This document shows positions 42,505-50,559 of a stretch of 64,000 bases of DNA, piece by piece. The notes below the pieces were generated by a model. That model saw only the letters and a list, made by a program, of their open reading frames with translations. It did not search any database and was not told the origin of the DNA. The stretch covers positions 1-64,000 of the forward strand of contig CAZLZD010000007.1 of the NCBI GenBank assembly GCA_964563925.1, written 5' to 3'. The stretch is from JAUILA01 sp964563925 (GTDB taxonomy: Bacteria; Bacteroidota; Bacteroidia; Cytophagales; Cyclobacteriaceae). Made by a program: the position numbers and the translations under genes. Each line of letters begins with the position of its first letter. Position 1 is the first letter of the stretch.

Positions 42505-43602
42505 ATGGTAGGACATCGTTTCACGAAATTTATTCCAAATCCGGACGAGGAAAAGTCTGATTTCGATAAACTGCTGGATATATTCCTTCAGCTGATGGTT
42601 ATTACGGCGGGTGATGTATCCGAAGCACTCAGCTGGCTCAATAACCTCGACCGCCAGTATGGCCTGACCAATGAGGGCTACGGCATGGGAGATTTCATCG
42701 ATGACCTGAAAGATAAAGGATACATCACGGATAAGACACCGGATGGGAAATTTGAAATAACCGCCAAAAGCGAACAGCGAATCCGCACCTCTGCACTGGA
42801 AGAAATTTTCGGTAAACTGAAAAAGGGCAAACGCGGGGAGCACAAAACGAATTTTGGCGGCCTGGGCGATGAACCCAGCACGGATCACCGAAAATACCGG
42901 TTTGGTGATACACTCGAGCAAATTTCCATGACCGATTCCCTGCGCAATGCGCAGATCAATCACGGGCTTGATAATTTCATGATGACCGAGGGCGATCTTG
43001 AGGTACGGGAGAATGAATACAAAACCCAGACTTCCACCGTGCTGATGATCGATATCTCCCATTCCATGATCCTCTACGGGGAAGACAGGATTACCCCTGC
43101 CAAAAAAGTGGCCATGGCCCTCGCCGAGCTGATAAAAAGAAAATACCCGAAAGACAACCTGGATGTCATTGTATTCGGAAACGACGCCTGGCAAATTGAA
43201 ATAAAGGACCTCCCCTATCTTCAGGTTGGCCCCTATCATACCAACACCGTAGCCGGACTCGAACTGGCCATGGATCTTTTACGACGTCGCAAGACTGCCA
43301 ACAAGCAAATATTTATGATCACCGACGGTAAACCAACCTGCCTGAAGCAGGGGATCAAATACTATAAGAACAGTTTTGGCCTTGACAGTAAGATCCTGAA
43401 TAAAACCCTGACCCTTGCCCGGCAGTGCCGAAAACTGAAAATACCGGTAACCACCTTCATGATTGCTTCTGACCCTTATTTAAAAGAATTCGTAAAGGAA
43501 TTCACCAAAGTGAATAATGGTAACGCCTATTACAGCAGCCTGAAAGGACTCGGAGATTTAATTTTCGAAGATTATCGCAGAAACAGACGCAAGAAACTCT
43601 GA
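42505..43602 (+). CDS. VWA-domain protein paired with a MoxR-like AAA ATPase
   Basis: A 365-residue cytosolic protein. The N-terminal half (about 1-165) is helical, with LLDIFLQLMVITAGDVSEAL and FGDTLEQISMTDSLRNAQ. The C-terminal half is a von Willebrand A domain with an intact metal-ion site: DISHSM (around residue 183-188), a Thr in the TNTVAGLELAMDLL loop, and ITDGKPT (around 274). The domain binds a divalent ion and a partner protein. The next gene, 7 bases downstream, is an AAA ATPase, matching the MoxR-VWA partner arrangement used in metal-chelatase-like or complex-maturation machines. Client unknown. Confidence 0.85.
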   Translation: MVGHRFTKFIPNPDEEKSDFDKLLDIFLQLMVITAGDVSEALSWLNNLDRQYGLTNEGYGMGDFIDDLKDKGYITDKTPDGKFEITAKSEQRIRTSALEEIFGKLKKGKRGEHKTNFGGLGDEPSTDHRKYRFGDTLEQISMTDSLRNAQINHGLDNFMMTEGDLEVRENEYKTQTSTVLMIDISHSMILYGEDRITPAKKVAMALAELIKRKYPKDNLDVIVFGNDAWQIEIKDLPYLQVGPYHTNTVAGLELAMDLLRRRKTANKQIFMITDGKPTCLKQGIKYYKNSFGLDSKILNKTLTLARQCRKLKIPVTTFMIASDPYLKEFVKEFTKVNNGNAYYSSLKGLGDLIFEDYRRNRRKKL

Positions 43603-43609
43603 AAAACAC

Positions 43610-45121
43610 ATGAAAGACAACGAACTGCTCCGGATTAAAACGCTGGACGAACTAAAAGACTATGGATATACCACCAAGCCGGTCAAACTGGAACTGCGGG
43701 ATAACCTGATCGCGCGCCTGCGTGACGGGAAACCGGTGTTTGAAGGCATTTGGGGCTATGAAGATACCGTTGTTCCCGATATGGAGCGCGCTATTCTGTC
43801 CATGCACGATATTAACCTGCTGGGGCTCCGGGGCCAGGCAAAAACGCGAATGGCCCGCATGATGGTGTCATTGCTTGACGAGTATATCCCGGTTATCCGC
43901 GGGTCTGAGATGAACGATGACCCCTACAATCCTATTTCCCGCTACGGCCGGGATGTGGTCGACGACAAAGGCGGCGATACACCCATTGCCTGGCTTCACA
44001 GGGATGAACGGTATGCCGAGAAACTGGCAACGCCGGATGTATCCATCGCCGACCTGATCGGTGATGTGGACCCGATCAAAGCGGCGACCATGAAACTGCC
44101 CTATTCGGACGAAAGGGTCATCCATTTCGGGCTGATCCCCCGAGCCAACCGGGGAATTTTTGTGATTAATGAGCTGCCCGACCTGCAGGCAAGGATTCAG
44201 GTAGCCCTGTTTAACATTCTCCAGGAAGGAGACATACAAATACGCGGTTTCAAGGTGCGCCTTCCGCTGGATCTCCAGTTTGTCTTCACCGCCAACCCGG
44301 AAGACTATACCAACCGGGGCAGTATTGTCACGCCCCTGAAAGACAGGATCGACAGCCAGATCATTACCCATTATCCGAAAGACATTGTCACCAGCCGGAA
44401 AATCACCGAACAGGAGGCATATATCAAGGACGCACAGAAGGATAGCATTTACGTCCCCGACCTGGCCAGGGACCTGATCGAGCAAATCGCATTCGAGGCT
44501 CGTGACAGCGAATATGTTGACACAAAAAGCGGGGTATCGGCAAGGCTTACCATCTCGGCCCTGGAAAACCTGATGTCAGCAGCAGAACGCCGTGCCCTGT
44601 ACTCAGGAAGCAGTAAGGTGACCGTGCGCGTAAGCGACCTGTACGGGGTGATTCCCTCAATCACCGGAAAGGTGGAGCTGGTCTATGAAGGCGAACAGGA
44701 AGGGCCCGGTATTGTCGCCCATAACCTGGTAGGCAAGGCCATCCGGACCCAGTTTACCAATTATTTCAAGGACCCTGAAAAAATCCGGAAACAAAAGGAT
44801 GACAATCCCTATAAGAAGATCACCGATTGGTTCGGGGATAATCATTCGGTGGATATCCTGTATGACCAGCCGCATAAGGAATATGCAAAGGCACTGCGGG
44901 CTGTACCCGGCCTGGAAGCCCTGGTTAAAAAGGAACATCGGGGTCTTAGCGAGGAAGACCAGCTTTTCCTGATGGAGTTTGCCCTTCATGGCCTGGCAGA
45001 ATACAGCCAGCTGAGCAAACACCGGCTGGCACGGGGAGTTCAGTTTAAAGACCTGCTTAGCAGTATGTTTTCAATGCCGGGTCCGCCCGAGGATGATGAA
45101 GACTTTGACGACGAATACTAG
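43610..45121 (+). CDS. MoxR/ChlI-like AAA ATPase
   Basis: A 503-residue AAA+ ATPase of the magnesium chelatase/MoxR clade. The region LLGLRGQAKTRMARMMVSLLD near residue 68-88 is the P-loop; it reads GLRGQAKT rather than the canonical GxxGxGKT, so nucleotide handling may be altered. Walker B-like FVINELPDLQARIQVALFNILQEGD (near 184) and FVFTANPEDYTNRGSIVTPLKDRIDSQI (sensor 1 and arginine finger) follow. The extra C-terminal ~180 residues are acidic and end PPEDDEDFDDEY. It pairs with the upstream VWA protein and is followed after 2 bases by an AlbA_2 gene. Confidence 0.87.
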   Translation: MKDNELLRIKTLDELKDYGYTTKPVKLELRDNLIARLRDGKPVFEGIWGYEDTVVPDMERAILSMHDINLLGLRGQAKTRMARMMVSLLDEYIPVIRGSEMNDDPYNPISRYGRDVVDDKGGDTPIAWLHRDERYAEKLATPDVSIADLIGDVDPIKAATMKLPYSDERVIHFGLIPRANRGIFVINELPDLQARIQVALFNILQEGDIQIRGFKVRLPLDLQFVFTANPEDYTNRGSIVTPLKDRIDSQIITHYPKDIVTSRKITEQEAYIKDAQKDSIYVPDLARDLIEQIAFEARDSEYVDTKSGVSARLTISALENLMSAAERRALYSGSSKVTVRVSDLYGVIPSITGKVELVYEGEQEGPGIVAHNLVGKAIRTQFTNYFKDPEKIRKQKDDNPYKKITDWFGDNHSVDILYDQPHKEYAKALRAVPGLEALVKKEHRGLSEEDQLFLMEFALHGLAEYSQLSKHRLARGVQFKDLLSSMFSMPGPPEDDEDFDDEY

Positions 45122-45123
45122 TT

Positions 45124-45777
45124 ATGGATTTGAAGAAGGTAAGGCACCTGGTTTCCGGGGGAGAATCGGCCACCGTCGAATTCAAACGAAAAGTGGCCTA
45201 TCCCGAAAAAATCATCAAGGAACTTGTTGCATTCGCCAACACCAAGGGAGGATACCTGTTTATTGGTGTCAATGATGACGGCACGATTCCCGGGCTTAAG
45301 TTTCCGGAAGACAATATTTATGCGCTTGAAGAAGCCATGAAAAAATATTGTCACCCTCCCCTTCCCTATACCCTTGAGGAAGTTACGGTAACGGAAGATC
45401 GCTGGGTGGTTGTGGTAAGGGTCACAGAATCAGAACAGAAACCTCACTACGTTCTTTCTCCGGAAGACGGTCAGAAAAGATTCACCTTTGTACGGTCGGG
45501 TGACCGGAGTATCCAGGCAAGCCGTGAGATGAAAGAAATCATCCGGCGAAGGAATAATCCCAAAAATATCAAATTTAATTATGGGGATAAGGAACAGAAA
45601 CTCTTTGAATATCTGGAGAAAAACGGTAGCATCACACTGGAAGATTTCAGCAGGCTGGCGGATATTAGTCCGTACCGGGCATCACGTACGCTGGTACTGC
45701 TCACACTGGCCAATGTGCTGGATATTATACCCGATAACCGGGGAGACCAGTACAGGCTGGCAGATCATGCCGCATGA
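45124..45777 (+). CDS. Schlafen-like AlbA_2 domain protein
   Basis: A 217-residue protein with an AlbA_2 (divergent AAA_4) domain in the first ~130 residues: ESATVEFKRKVAYPEKIIKE, LVAFANTKGGYLFIGVNDDG and the strand VTEDRWVVVVRVTESEQKPHY. The remaining residues form a winged-helix-like segment (LFEYLEKNGSITLEDFSRLADISPYRASRTLVLL), likely a DNA-binding domain. It is the third gene of a VWA-ATPase-AlbA_2 cluster with 2-base spacing. AlbA_2 proteins act as transcriptional regulators or nucleases in some systems; I infer a regulatory role but cannot choose. Confidence 0.85.
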   Translation: MDLKKVRHLVSGGESATVEFKRKVAYPEKIIKELVAFANTKGGYLFIGVNDDGTIPGLKFPEDNIYALEEAMKKYCHPPLPYTLEEVTVTEDRWVVVVRVTESEQKPHYVLSPEDGQKRFTFVRSGDRSIQASREMKEIIRRRNNPKNIKFNYGDKEQKLFEYLEKNGSITLEDFSRLADISPYRASRTLVLLTLANVLDIIPDNRGDQYRLADHAA

Positions 45778-45832
45778 TGGGAGAATATTGAAAAAAACCC
45801 CCGTGTAATCCGCATAGTTAAAAATCGTTAGC

Positions 45833-45840
45833 TAAATTTG
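45833..45840 (+). promoter_or_regulatory. -7 promoter element TAAATTTG before the PhoH gene
   Basis: An exact TAnnTTTG, 33 bases upstream of the ATG at 45874. No -33 TTTG at the standard distance. Confidence 0.5.
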
Positions 45841-45873
45841 AACTCATTCAACATATAATTTTTTCCTTCCCTT

Positions 45874-47223
45874 ATGACCAAAGCGAAGACTACTGAGAAG
45901 AAAGAGAAGAAGGTCTTTGTACTCGATACCTCTGTGATCATCTACGAACACAATTCCATCATGAATTTTGAAGAGCATGATATCGGAATCCCGATTACGG
46001 TGCTTGAAGAACTGGATCAATTCAAGAAGGGAAACGATACGAAGAATTTTGAAGCCCGTGAATTCACCCGGCTGATCGATAAACTGGCACAGGGAAAGAT
46101 GCTGCAGGACTGGAATCCGCTTAACGGAAAGACCAAAGGCAAATTCAAGGTACTCATGCCGGGCAGGACCCAGATTGATGCAAGCGAGGTTTTCGATGAG
46201 GACAAGGCTGACCACCGGATTCTGAATTCAGCCCTGCAACTTCAGCAGGAAGTCCGTGACAAGAAAGTAATTCTTGTCTCCAAAGACATCAACCTCCGTC
46301 TGAAAGCCAAGTCACTCGGATTGCCGGCAGAAGATTACAATACCGGTAAGGTACAGAATGTAAATTCATTGTATACCGGCATGAAGATCCATGATAAGGC
46401 ATCACCGACCAAGATCAACGAATTATACGAAAAAGGGGGGATTTCCCCGCGCGGACTGGTTGGGACCACCAAACCTAAAAAGAACAGCTATTATATCCTC
46501 AAAAGTGGCAAAAAGTCCATCCTGGCTTACTACAATCCGGTGACCGAACTGGTGGAGCATGTGGAGAAACGACCGGTGTATGGTATTAAACCCAAAAATG
46601 CGGAACAGACGTTTGCCATTCACGCTATCATGAACCCGCATGTAAAGCTGGTGACCATTCAGGGTGTGGCCGGAACCGGTAAAACACTGCTTGCACTGGC
46701 AGGTGCGCTTGAACAAAAACGGGATTTCAAACAAATTTACCTTGCCAGGCCGATTGTACCCCTGAGCAATAAGGATATCGGGTACCTGCCGGGAGATATC
46801 AAATCCAAGCTGAACCCCTACATGGAGCCGCTGTGGGATAACCTGAAATTTATCCAGAATCAATTCCATGAAACAGACCGTGAATATTCCAAACTAACCG
46901 AAATGGTTAATCAGGAAAAGCTCGTAATTACACCGCTTGCCTATATCCGCGGACGGAGCCTGTCAAACATCTGTTTCATCGTGGATGAAGCACAGAATCT
47001 TACCCCGCATGAAATCAAGACTATTATCACTCGTGCCGGGGACAATACCAAGATTATCTTCACAGGAGATATCTACCAGATTGACACCCCCTATCTCGAT
47101 TCGCAAAGTAATGGTCTCTCCTACCTGATTGACCGCGTGAAGGATCATGACTTGTATGCGCATATTACGCTGGAGAAAGGTGAGCGGAGTGAACTTGCCA
47201 ATCTGGCCAATGACCTGTTATGA
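45874..47223 (+). CDS. PIN-domain PhoH-like ATPase
   Basis: A 449-residue fusion: an N-terminal PIN ribonuclease-like domain (KVFVLDTSVIIYEHNSIMNF with its first Asp, VVL-E, and D-K-ADHRILNSAL near residue 108) and a C-terminal PhoH P-loop ATPase. Walker A is GVAGTGKT (near residue 267), then VDEAQNLTPHEIKTIITRAGDNTKIIFTGDIYQIDTP. This architecture matches YlaK/PhoH2-type proteins with RNA helicase and RNase activity. It overlaps the DUF3298 lipoprotein gene by 4 bases. In some bacteria PhoH2 is linked to toxin-antitoxin-like RNA turnover; no antitoxin gene is adjacent here. Confidence 0.93.
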   Translation: MTKAKTTEKKEKKVFVLDTSVIIYEHNSIMNFEEHDIGIPITVLEELDQFKKGNDTKNFEAREFTRLIDKLAQGKMLQDWNPLNGKTKGKFKVLMPGRTQIDASEVFDEDKADHRILNSALQLQQEVRDKKVILVSKDINLRLKAKSLGLPAEDYNTGKVQNVNSLYTGMKIHDKASPTKINELYEKGGISPRGLVGTTKPKKNSYYILKSGKKSILAYYNPVTELVEHVEKRPVYGIKPKNAEQTFAIHAIMNPHVKLVTIQGVAGTGKTLLALAGALEQKRDFKQIYLARPIVPLSNKDIGYLPGDIKSKLNPYMEPLWDNLKFIQNQFHETDREYSKLTEMVNQEKLVITPLAYIRGRSLSNICFIVDEAQNLTPHEIKTIITRAGDNTKIIFTGDIYQIDTPYLDSQSNGLSYLIDRVKDHDLYAHITLEKGERSELANLANDLL

Positions 47224-48035
47224 CAAGGACGCAACGCCTGATTTTGGTGTTAGCCGCAGGGGTAACCGCCTCCTGCGGAACGGAATCTGAAACGACCCGG
47301 GATTCCGCAGGTAATTCGGATGTTTATATTGAACTGCTCAGTGAGCCACTATTCTTTGAGAAGAGCAGTGGAAACTGCGAATCCGATACGTCAAGTACGT
47401 GTACAACCGTCACCATCACCTATCCGTATTTTTCGGGTACCCTCAATCCCGACGTGGAACAAACCGTGAACAACAAGGTCACATCATTGCTTGTGGACAA
47501 CATGTTGTATGACAGCCTCAGCTATGGTGATTATGAGGCATTTGCCAACGCGTTCATCAACGAATACAATGAATTACAGGAAGAATTCGGTGAGGCATTC
47601 GGATGGCAATATGACGGGGATGTATCCATTCTGCGGAACGACTCCGCTGTACTATCCCTGAAGGCTGATACCTATGTCTACACCGGCGGGGCTCATGGCA
47701 TATCACTGGTGCGCTATCTGAATATAAATCCGGCTACCGGGCAAACCTATTCCATGCAGGATATTTTCCAGGGACCCTATCAGGAGGTTCTAAATAAGAA
47801 GGTACGAAAGGCCTTTATGGACCGCAAAGGATTCGATTCTGAGGAAGAATTGTCCGACCAGGGGTATTCATTTAAGGAAGGCCAGTTCTTTACAGATAAT
47901 TTTGGCGTTCTTCCGGACAGTATAGTGTTTTACTTCAACCAGTATGAGGTCGCATCCTATGCGAAAGGGCCTTCCAGGCTCGCCATTCCCCTGGCATCAC
48001 TCGATTCTGTTCTGAGGGTGAATTTCAAAAAGTAA
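47220..48035 (+). CDS. Lipoprotein with DUF3298/DUF4163-type domain
   Basis: A 271-residue exported protein. The N-terminus TQRLILVLAAGVTASCGTESE contains a lipobox (TASC) for lipid attachment. The mature domain has the family pattern: ITYPYFSGTLNPDVEQTVNNKV, DTYVYTGGAHGISLVRYLNINPATG, and late VFYFNQYEVASYAKGPSRLAIPLASL. These match the DUF4163 plus DUF3298 pair of RsiV-like or lysozyme-inhibitor-like proteins. Its start overlaps the PhoH gene stop by 4 bases, so expression is coupled. The ligand is unknown. Confidence 0.88.
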   Translation: MTRTQRLILVLAAGVTASCGTESETTRDSAGNSDVYIELLSEPLFFEKSSGNCESDTSSTCTTVTITYPYFSGTLNPDVEQTVNNKVTSLLVDNMLYDSLSYGDYEAFANAFINEYNELQEEFGEAFGWQYDGDVSILRNDSAVLSLKADTYVYTGGAHGISLVRYLNINPATGQTYSMQDIFQGPYQEVLNKKVRKAFMDRKGFDSEEELSDQGYSFKEGQFFTDNFGVLPDSIVFYFNQYEVASYAKGPSRLAIPLASLDSVLRVNFKK

Positions 48036-48143
48036 GGTATCGTCAGGTATTCTCCTGCCACTCACCACATTAATCTGATGCGGTTTATCATTACCACCGG
48101 AAAATGGTGCCAGGGTTCGGGTATGCCCCGTGTAATTTCTTTC

Positions 48144-49016
48144 CTACTTGAGTGCCCTTGCCATGGTTTCTCCGATATCAGCAGGAGAATCCACCACATG
48201 AAGTCCGCATTCCTTCATGATCTTCATTTTGGCTTCCGCCGTATCATCTTCCCCGCCGATGATAGCGCCGGCGTGCCCCATTCTCTTACCCTTCGGCGCG
48301 GTTTGTCCGGCGATAAATCCTACAACCGGCTTCGGATTGCCCTCAGATTGTATCCAGCGTGCGGCTTCCGCTTCATACTGACCTCCAATTTCCCCGATCA
48401 TTACAATTCCGTCGGTTTCGTCATCAGCCATCAGTAACTGTACGGCTTCTTTCGTGGATGTACCGATGATCGGATCCCCTCCGATACCAATCGCCGTGGA
48501 AATGCCTAACCCTGCTTTCACGACCTGGTCAGCGGCTTCGTAGGTGAGCGTACCCGATTTGGAGACAATCCCTACCTTGCCTTTCTTAAATACAAAGCCT
48601 GGCATAATGCCAACCTTGGCCTCACCGGGAGTGATCACACCCGGACAGTTTGGCCCGATCAGGGTAACATTCCGCTCCTTGATGTATTCCTTGGCGTAAA
48701 GCATGTCCTTAACCGGAATACCTTCGGTAATCGCAATGATCACCTTAATACCGGCATCAGCCGCTTCCATGATTGCATCAGCCGCAAAGGCCGGGGGAAC
48801 GAAGATGATGGATACATTGGCATCTGCCTTTTCCACAGCCTCGGCTACGGTATTGAATACCGGACGGTCAAGGTGCGTTTGCCCTCCTTTACCGGGAGTC
48901 ACCCCGCCCACTACATTCGTCCCGTATTCGATCATCTGCCCGGCATGGAAAGAACCTTCCGAACCAGTGAACCCCTGGACAATGACTTTGGAATTACTAT
49001 CAACTAATACGCTCAT
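48144..49016 (-). CDS. sucD: Succinate-CoA ligase alpha subunit
   Basis: A 290-residue subunit of succinyl-CoA synthetase, which converts succinyl-CoA to succinate with GTP/ATP formation in the citric acid cycle. The CoA-binding Rossmann domain begins MSVLVDSNSKVIVQGFTGSEG; the ligase domain contains GPNCPGVITPGEAKVGIMPG and the phosphohistidine in GHAGAIIGG (around residue 245). The partner sucC is not in the window. The promoter at 49039-49069 is a perfect Bacteroidota pair. MutAB in the same window supplies succinyl-CoA, a metabolic but not operonic link. Confidence 0.96.
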   Translation of the reverse strand: MSVLVDSNSKVIVQGFTGSEGSFHAGQMIEYGTNVVGGVTPGKGGQTHLDRPVFNTVAEAVEKADANVSIIFVPPAFAADAIMEAADAGIKVIIAITEGIPVKDMLYAKEYIKERNVTLIGPNCPGVITPGEAKVGIMPGFVFKKGKVGIVSKSGTLTYEAADQVVKAGLGISTAIGIGGDPIIGTSTKEAVQLLMADDETDGIVMIGEIGGQYEAEAARWIQSEGNPKPVVGFIAGQTAPKGKRMGHAGAIIGGEDDTAEAKMKIMKECGLHVVDSPADIGETMARALK

Positions 49017-49038
49017 GGATGCTTGTTTAATTTTGGCA

Positions 49039-49069
49039 CAAAAATAGAATATTAGACGGGTTTCACAAA
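49039..49069 (-). promoter_or_regulatory. sucD promoter: TTTG-N19-TATTTTTG
   Basis: Minus strand: TTTG (49069-49066), 19-base spacer, TATTTTTG (49046-49039). Transcription would begin near 49033, 16 bases before the ATG at 49016. It uses up only the first 50 bases of the intergenic region. Confidence 0.8.
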
Positions 49070-49100
49070 GACCCCATTGAGATATTATGATGCCTTGAGA

Positions 49101-49139
49101 ATATGGTCATATTCGTTCGTTAAATGTTCGTTTATGAAC
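49101..49139. promoter_or_regulatory. Inverted repeats upstream of the sigma-54-type promoter
   Basis: ATATGGTCATAT (49101-49112) and GTTCGTTTATGAAC (49126-49139) are two short inverted repeats, roughly 80-120 bases upstream of the predicted sigma-54 start site. This is where enhancer-binding proteins usually dock. The regulator is unknown and not in the window. Confidence 0.35.
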
Positions 49140-49193
49140 ACTTTATTTTTACCTTATTTATCTATCTTATTGATTATCAGTAGTTTAAATTTA

Positions 49194-49208
49194 TGGTATA
49201 GCCCTTGC
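49194..49208 (+). promoter_or_regulatory. Sigma-54 (RpoN) type promoter
   Basis: TGGTATAGCCCTTGC, followed by A, fits TGGYRYRN4TTGCW at every position. The GG and GC dinucleotides (49195-49196 and 49207-49208) are 12 bases apart as needed for -24/-12. Transcription would start near 49220 and read away from sucD into a region without a known gene. Confidence 0.6.
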
Positions 49209-49286
49209 AAACGATAGATTGAAGATACAAAGGAACTTCAAGCGAAAAACTCGAAACAACAACAACCAGCAATAACAACAACGCCC

Positions 49287-49349
49287 ATGTGCAGGCGTGG
49301 TGAAATCCAGGTCAACAGAGTCACCAGAACGCGCGCTTTCATAGTTTAG
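49287..49349 (+). CDS. 20-residue small ORF inside the putative small RNA
   Basis: MCRRGEIQVNRVTRTRAFIV, basic (five Arg) with one Cys. No Shine-Dalgarno sequence, which is usual in this phylum. The start codon lies in the loop of a CGCC/GGCG hairpin and the TAG is 8 bases before the terminator stem, the layout of a leader peptide. Without a following gene it may be a stand-alone peptide or a chance frame. Confidence 0.35.
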   Translation: MCRRGEIQVNRVTRTRAFIV

Positions 49350-49352
49350 GTT

Positions 49353-49390
49353 AAAAAAACCCTGTGGGATTAACCACAGGGTTCTTTTTT
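49353..49390. terminator. Bidirectional terminator between the small RNA and sodA
   Basis: AACCCTGTGG (49358-49367) pairs with CCACAGGGTT (49374-49383) over a GATTAA loop: ten pairs. A-run on the left and T-run on the right, so it can terminate sodA (-) and the small transcript (+). Confidence 0.88.
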
Positions 49391-49413
49391 TCCTTTATGT
49401 TATTGCAGGAAAC

Positions 49414-50019
49414 TTATTTATTCTTTGCGTAGCGGCTGGACACCTCATCCCAGTTGACTACATTCCAGAATGCGGAAATATAATCAGGACGACGGTTCTG
49501 GTAATTCAAATAGTATGCATGCTCCCAGACATCCAGGCCAAGGATAGGCTTGCCTCCGCATCCTGCCTTCGGCATCAGCGGATTATCCTGATTGGGTGTG
49601 CTACATACTTCCAGTTTTCCGCCCGGATGCACGCAAAGCCATGCCCATCCTGAACCAAACTGTCCGGCCGCAGCATCCGAAAACTTCTTTTTGAAATTCT
49701 CAAAGGATCCGAACGCGCTGTCTATTGCTTCACCAAGCTCTCCGGACGGTTCTCCGCCCCCGCTGGGAGACATGATCTGCCAAAACAGGTCGTGGTTATA
49801 ATATCCTCCGCCGTTATTCCGGATCGCGTTGTTATCGGTATGATTCGCCAATAATTCTTCAATGGATTTGCCTTCCATGTCGGTGCCCTCAATGGCGGCA
49901 TTCAGTTTACTGGTATAGCCCGCATGATGTTTGCCGTGGTGTATCTCCATGGTGCGTGCATCAATATGCGGCTCCAATGCATCATGTGCATAGGGTAGAT
50001 TAGGTAATTCAAAAGCCAT
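49414..50019 (-). CDS. sodA: Superoxide dismutase, Mn/Fe type
   Basis: A 201-residue iron/manganese superoxide dismutase that disproportionates superoxide. All four metal ligands are present: His in the HHGKHHAGYTSKLN segment (residue 27 region), His in GGGYYNHDLFWQIM (around 78), and Asp and His in DVWEHAYYLNYQNRRPDYISAFW (around 163-167). The GGGYYNHxxFW spacing and GSGWAWL favour the Mn or cambialistic type over strict Fe. Single gene, terminated by a strong hairpin. Confidence 0.96.
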   Translation of the reverse strand: MAFELPNLPYAHDALEPHIDARTMEIHHGKHHAGYTSKLNAAIEGTDMEGKSIEELLANHTDNNAIRNNGGGYYNHDLFWQIMSPSGGGEPSGELGEAIDSAFGSFENFKKKFSDAAAGQFGSGWAWLCVHPGGKLEVCSTPNQDNPLMPKAGCGGKPILGLDVWEHAYYLNYQNRRPDYISAFWNVVNWDEVSSRYAKNK

Positions 50020-50106
50020 AATCTGATTGTGGTTTTATTTAAACAATTATTTCCCGTTAAGTACCGGGACGACTAAGTTACGAAAATCGTCCCCATAAAT
50101 GAACCC

Positions 50107-50559
50107 TCAGTATCCCTTTCTGAGCCGAAGGAAAAAGTCCCTGATCAGCTGCTCGGATTCACCCCGAAGCGGACCCTGTTCTACTGTGGTCCTCGGATGA
50201 ACAAGTGATTCATTGTAATGCCGATAGCCTCTCTTTTCATCCGGTGCGGCATATATGAGTCTTTTAAGCTGGGCCCAGAACATGGCTCCTGCACACATGG
50301 CGCAAGGCTCGAGGGTTACATATAGGGAACACTCGGTCAGGTATTTTGTTCCCAGATTATTTGTGGCCGCCGTTACGGCAAGCATTTCTGCGTGGGCAGT
50401 GGGATCATTGAGCTTTTCAGTCTGGTTGTACCCCCGGGCAATCACCTTTCCTTCAGCCACCACCACGGCCCCCACCGGGATTTCTCCTTCCTCGTAGGCA
50501 ATGTGCGCCAGCTTCATGGCCTCGTTCATAAAATACTCGTCGGTCAGTAATTCATTCAT
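50107..50559 (-). CDS. tadA: tRNA-specific adenosine deaminase TadA
   Basis: A 150-residue zinc deaminase converting A34 to inosine in tRNA-Arg(ACG). The zinc site is HAEMLAVTAATNN (near residue 58, catalytic HAE) and PCAMCAGAMFWAQLKRLIYAA (near 90, PCxxC). I set the start at ATG 50559: it overlaps the upstream gene's TGA by exactly 4 bases, whereas the longer frame would add 23 residues inside that gene. The C-terminal helix with ERR-like EQLIRDFFLRLRKGY closes the domain. Confidence 0.95.
   Translation of the reverse strand: MNELLTDEYFMNEAMKLAHIAYEEGEIPVGAVVVAEGKVIARGYNQTEKLNDPTAHAEMLAVTAATNNLGTKYLTECSLYVTLEPCAMCAGAMFWAQLKRLIYAAPDEKRGYRHYNESLVHPRTTVEQGPLRGESEQLIRDFFLRLRKGY

Larger units (their letters stand above)
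49220..49391 (+). ncRNA. Putative sigma-54-driven small RNA or mini-mRNA
   Basis: About 170 bases from the predicted start to the end of the terminator. It begins with an A/C-rich unpaired-looking stretch (AACAACAACAACC, CAGCAATAACAACAAC). Hairpins follow: CGCC...GGCG (49282-49297) with the ATG in its loop, then GGTGA...TCACC (49299-49325). An ORF of 20 codons ends 8 bases before the terminator stem. There is no downstream gene on this strand, so it is not an obvious attenuator. RNA or peptide function cannot be decided. Confidence 0.45.

Noticed and set aside
42505..45777. Labelling the VWA-ATPase-AlbA_2 cluster a known defence system
   Set aside because: Nothing nuclease-like or membrane-targeting is present; MoxR-VWA pairs are better known as chaperone-like machines.
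48036..48143. Possible small gene between the DUF3298 lipoprotein and sucD
   Set aside because: The 119-residue frame at 48078-48437 on the plus strand is mostly a shadow of sucD in the opposite phase.
49140..49217. 27-residue hydrophobic ORF starting near 49135 and ending at the TAG at 49215-49217
   Set aside because: It overlaps the proposed sigma-54 promoter and has no supporting context; most likely chance.
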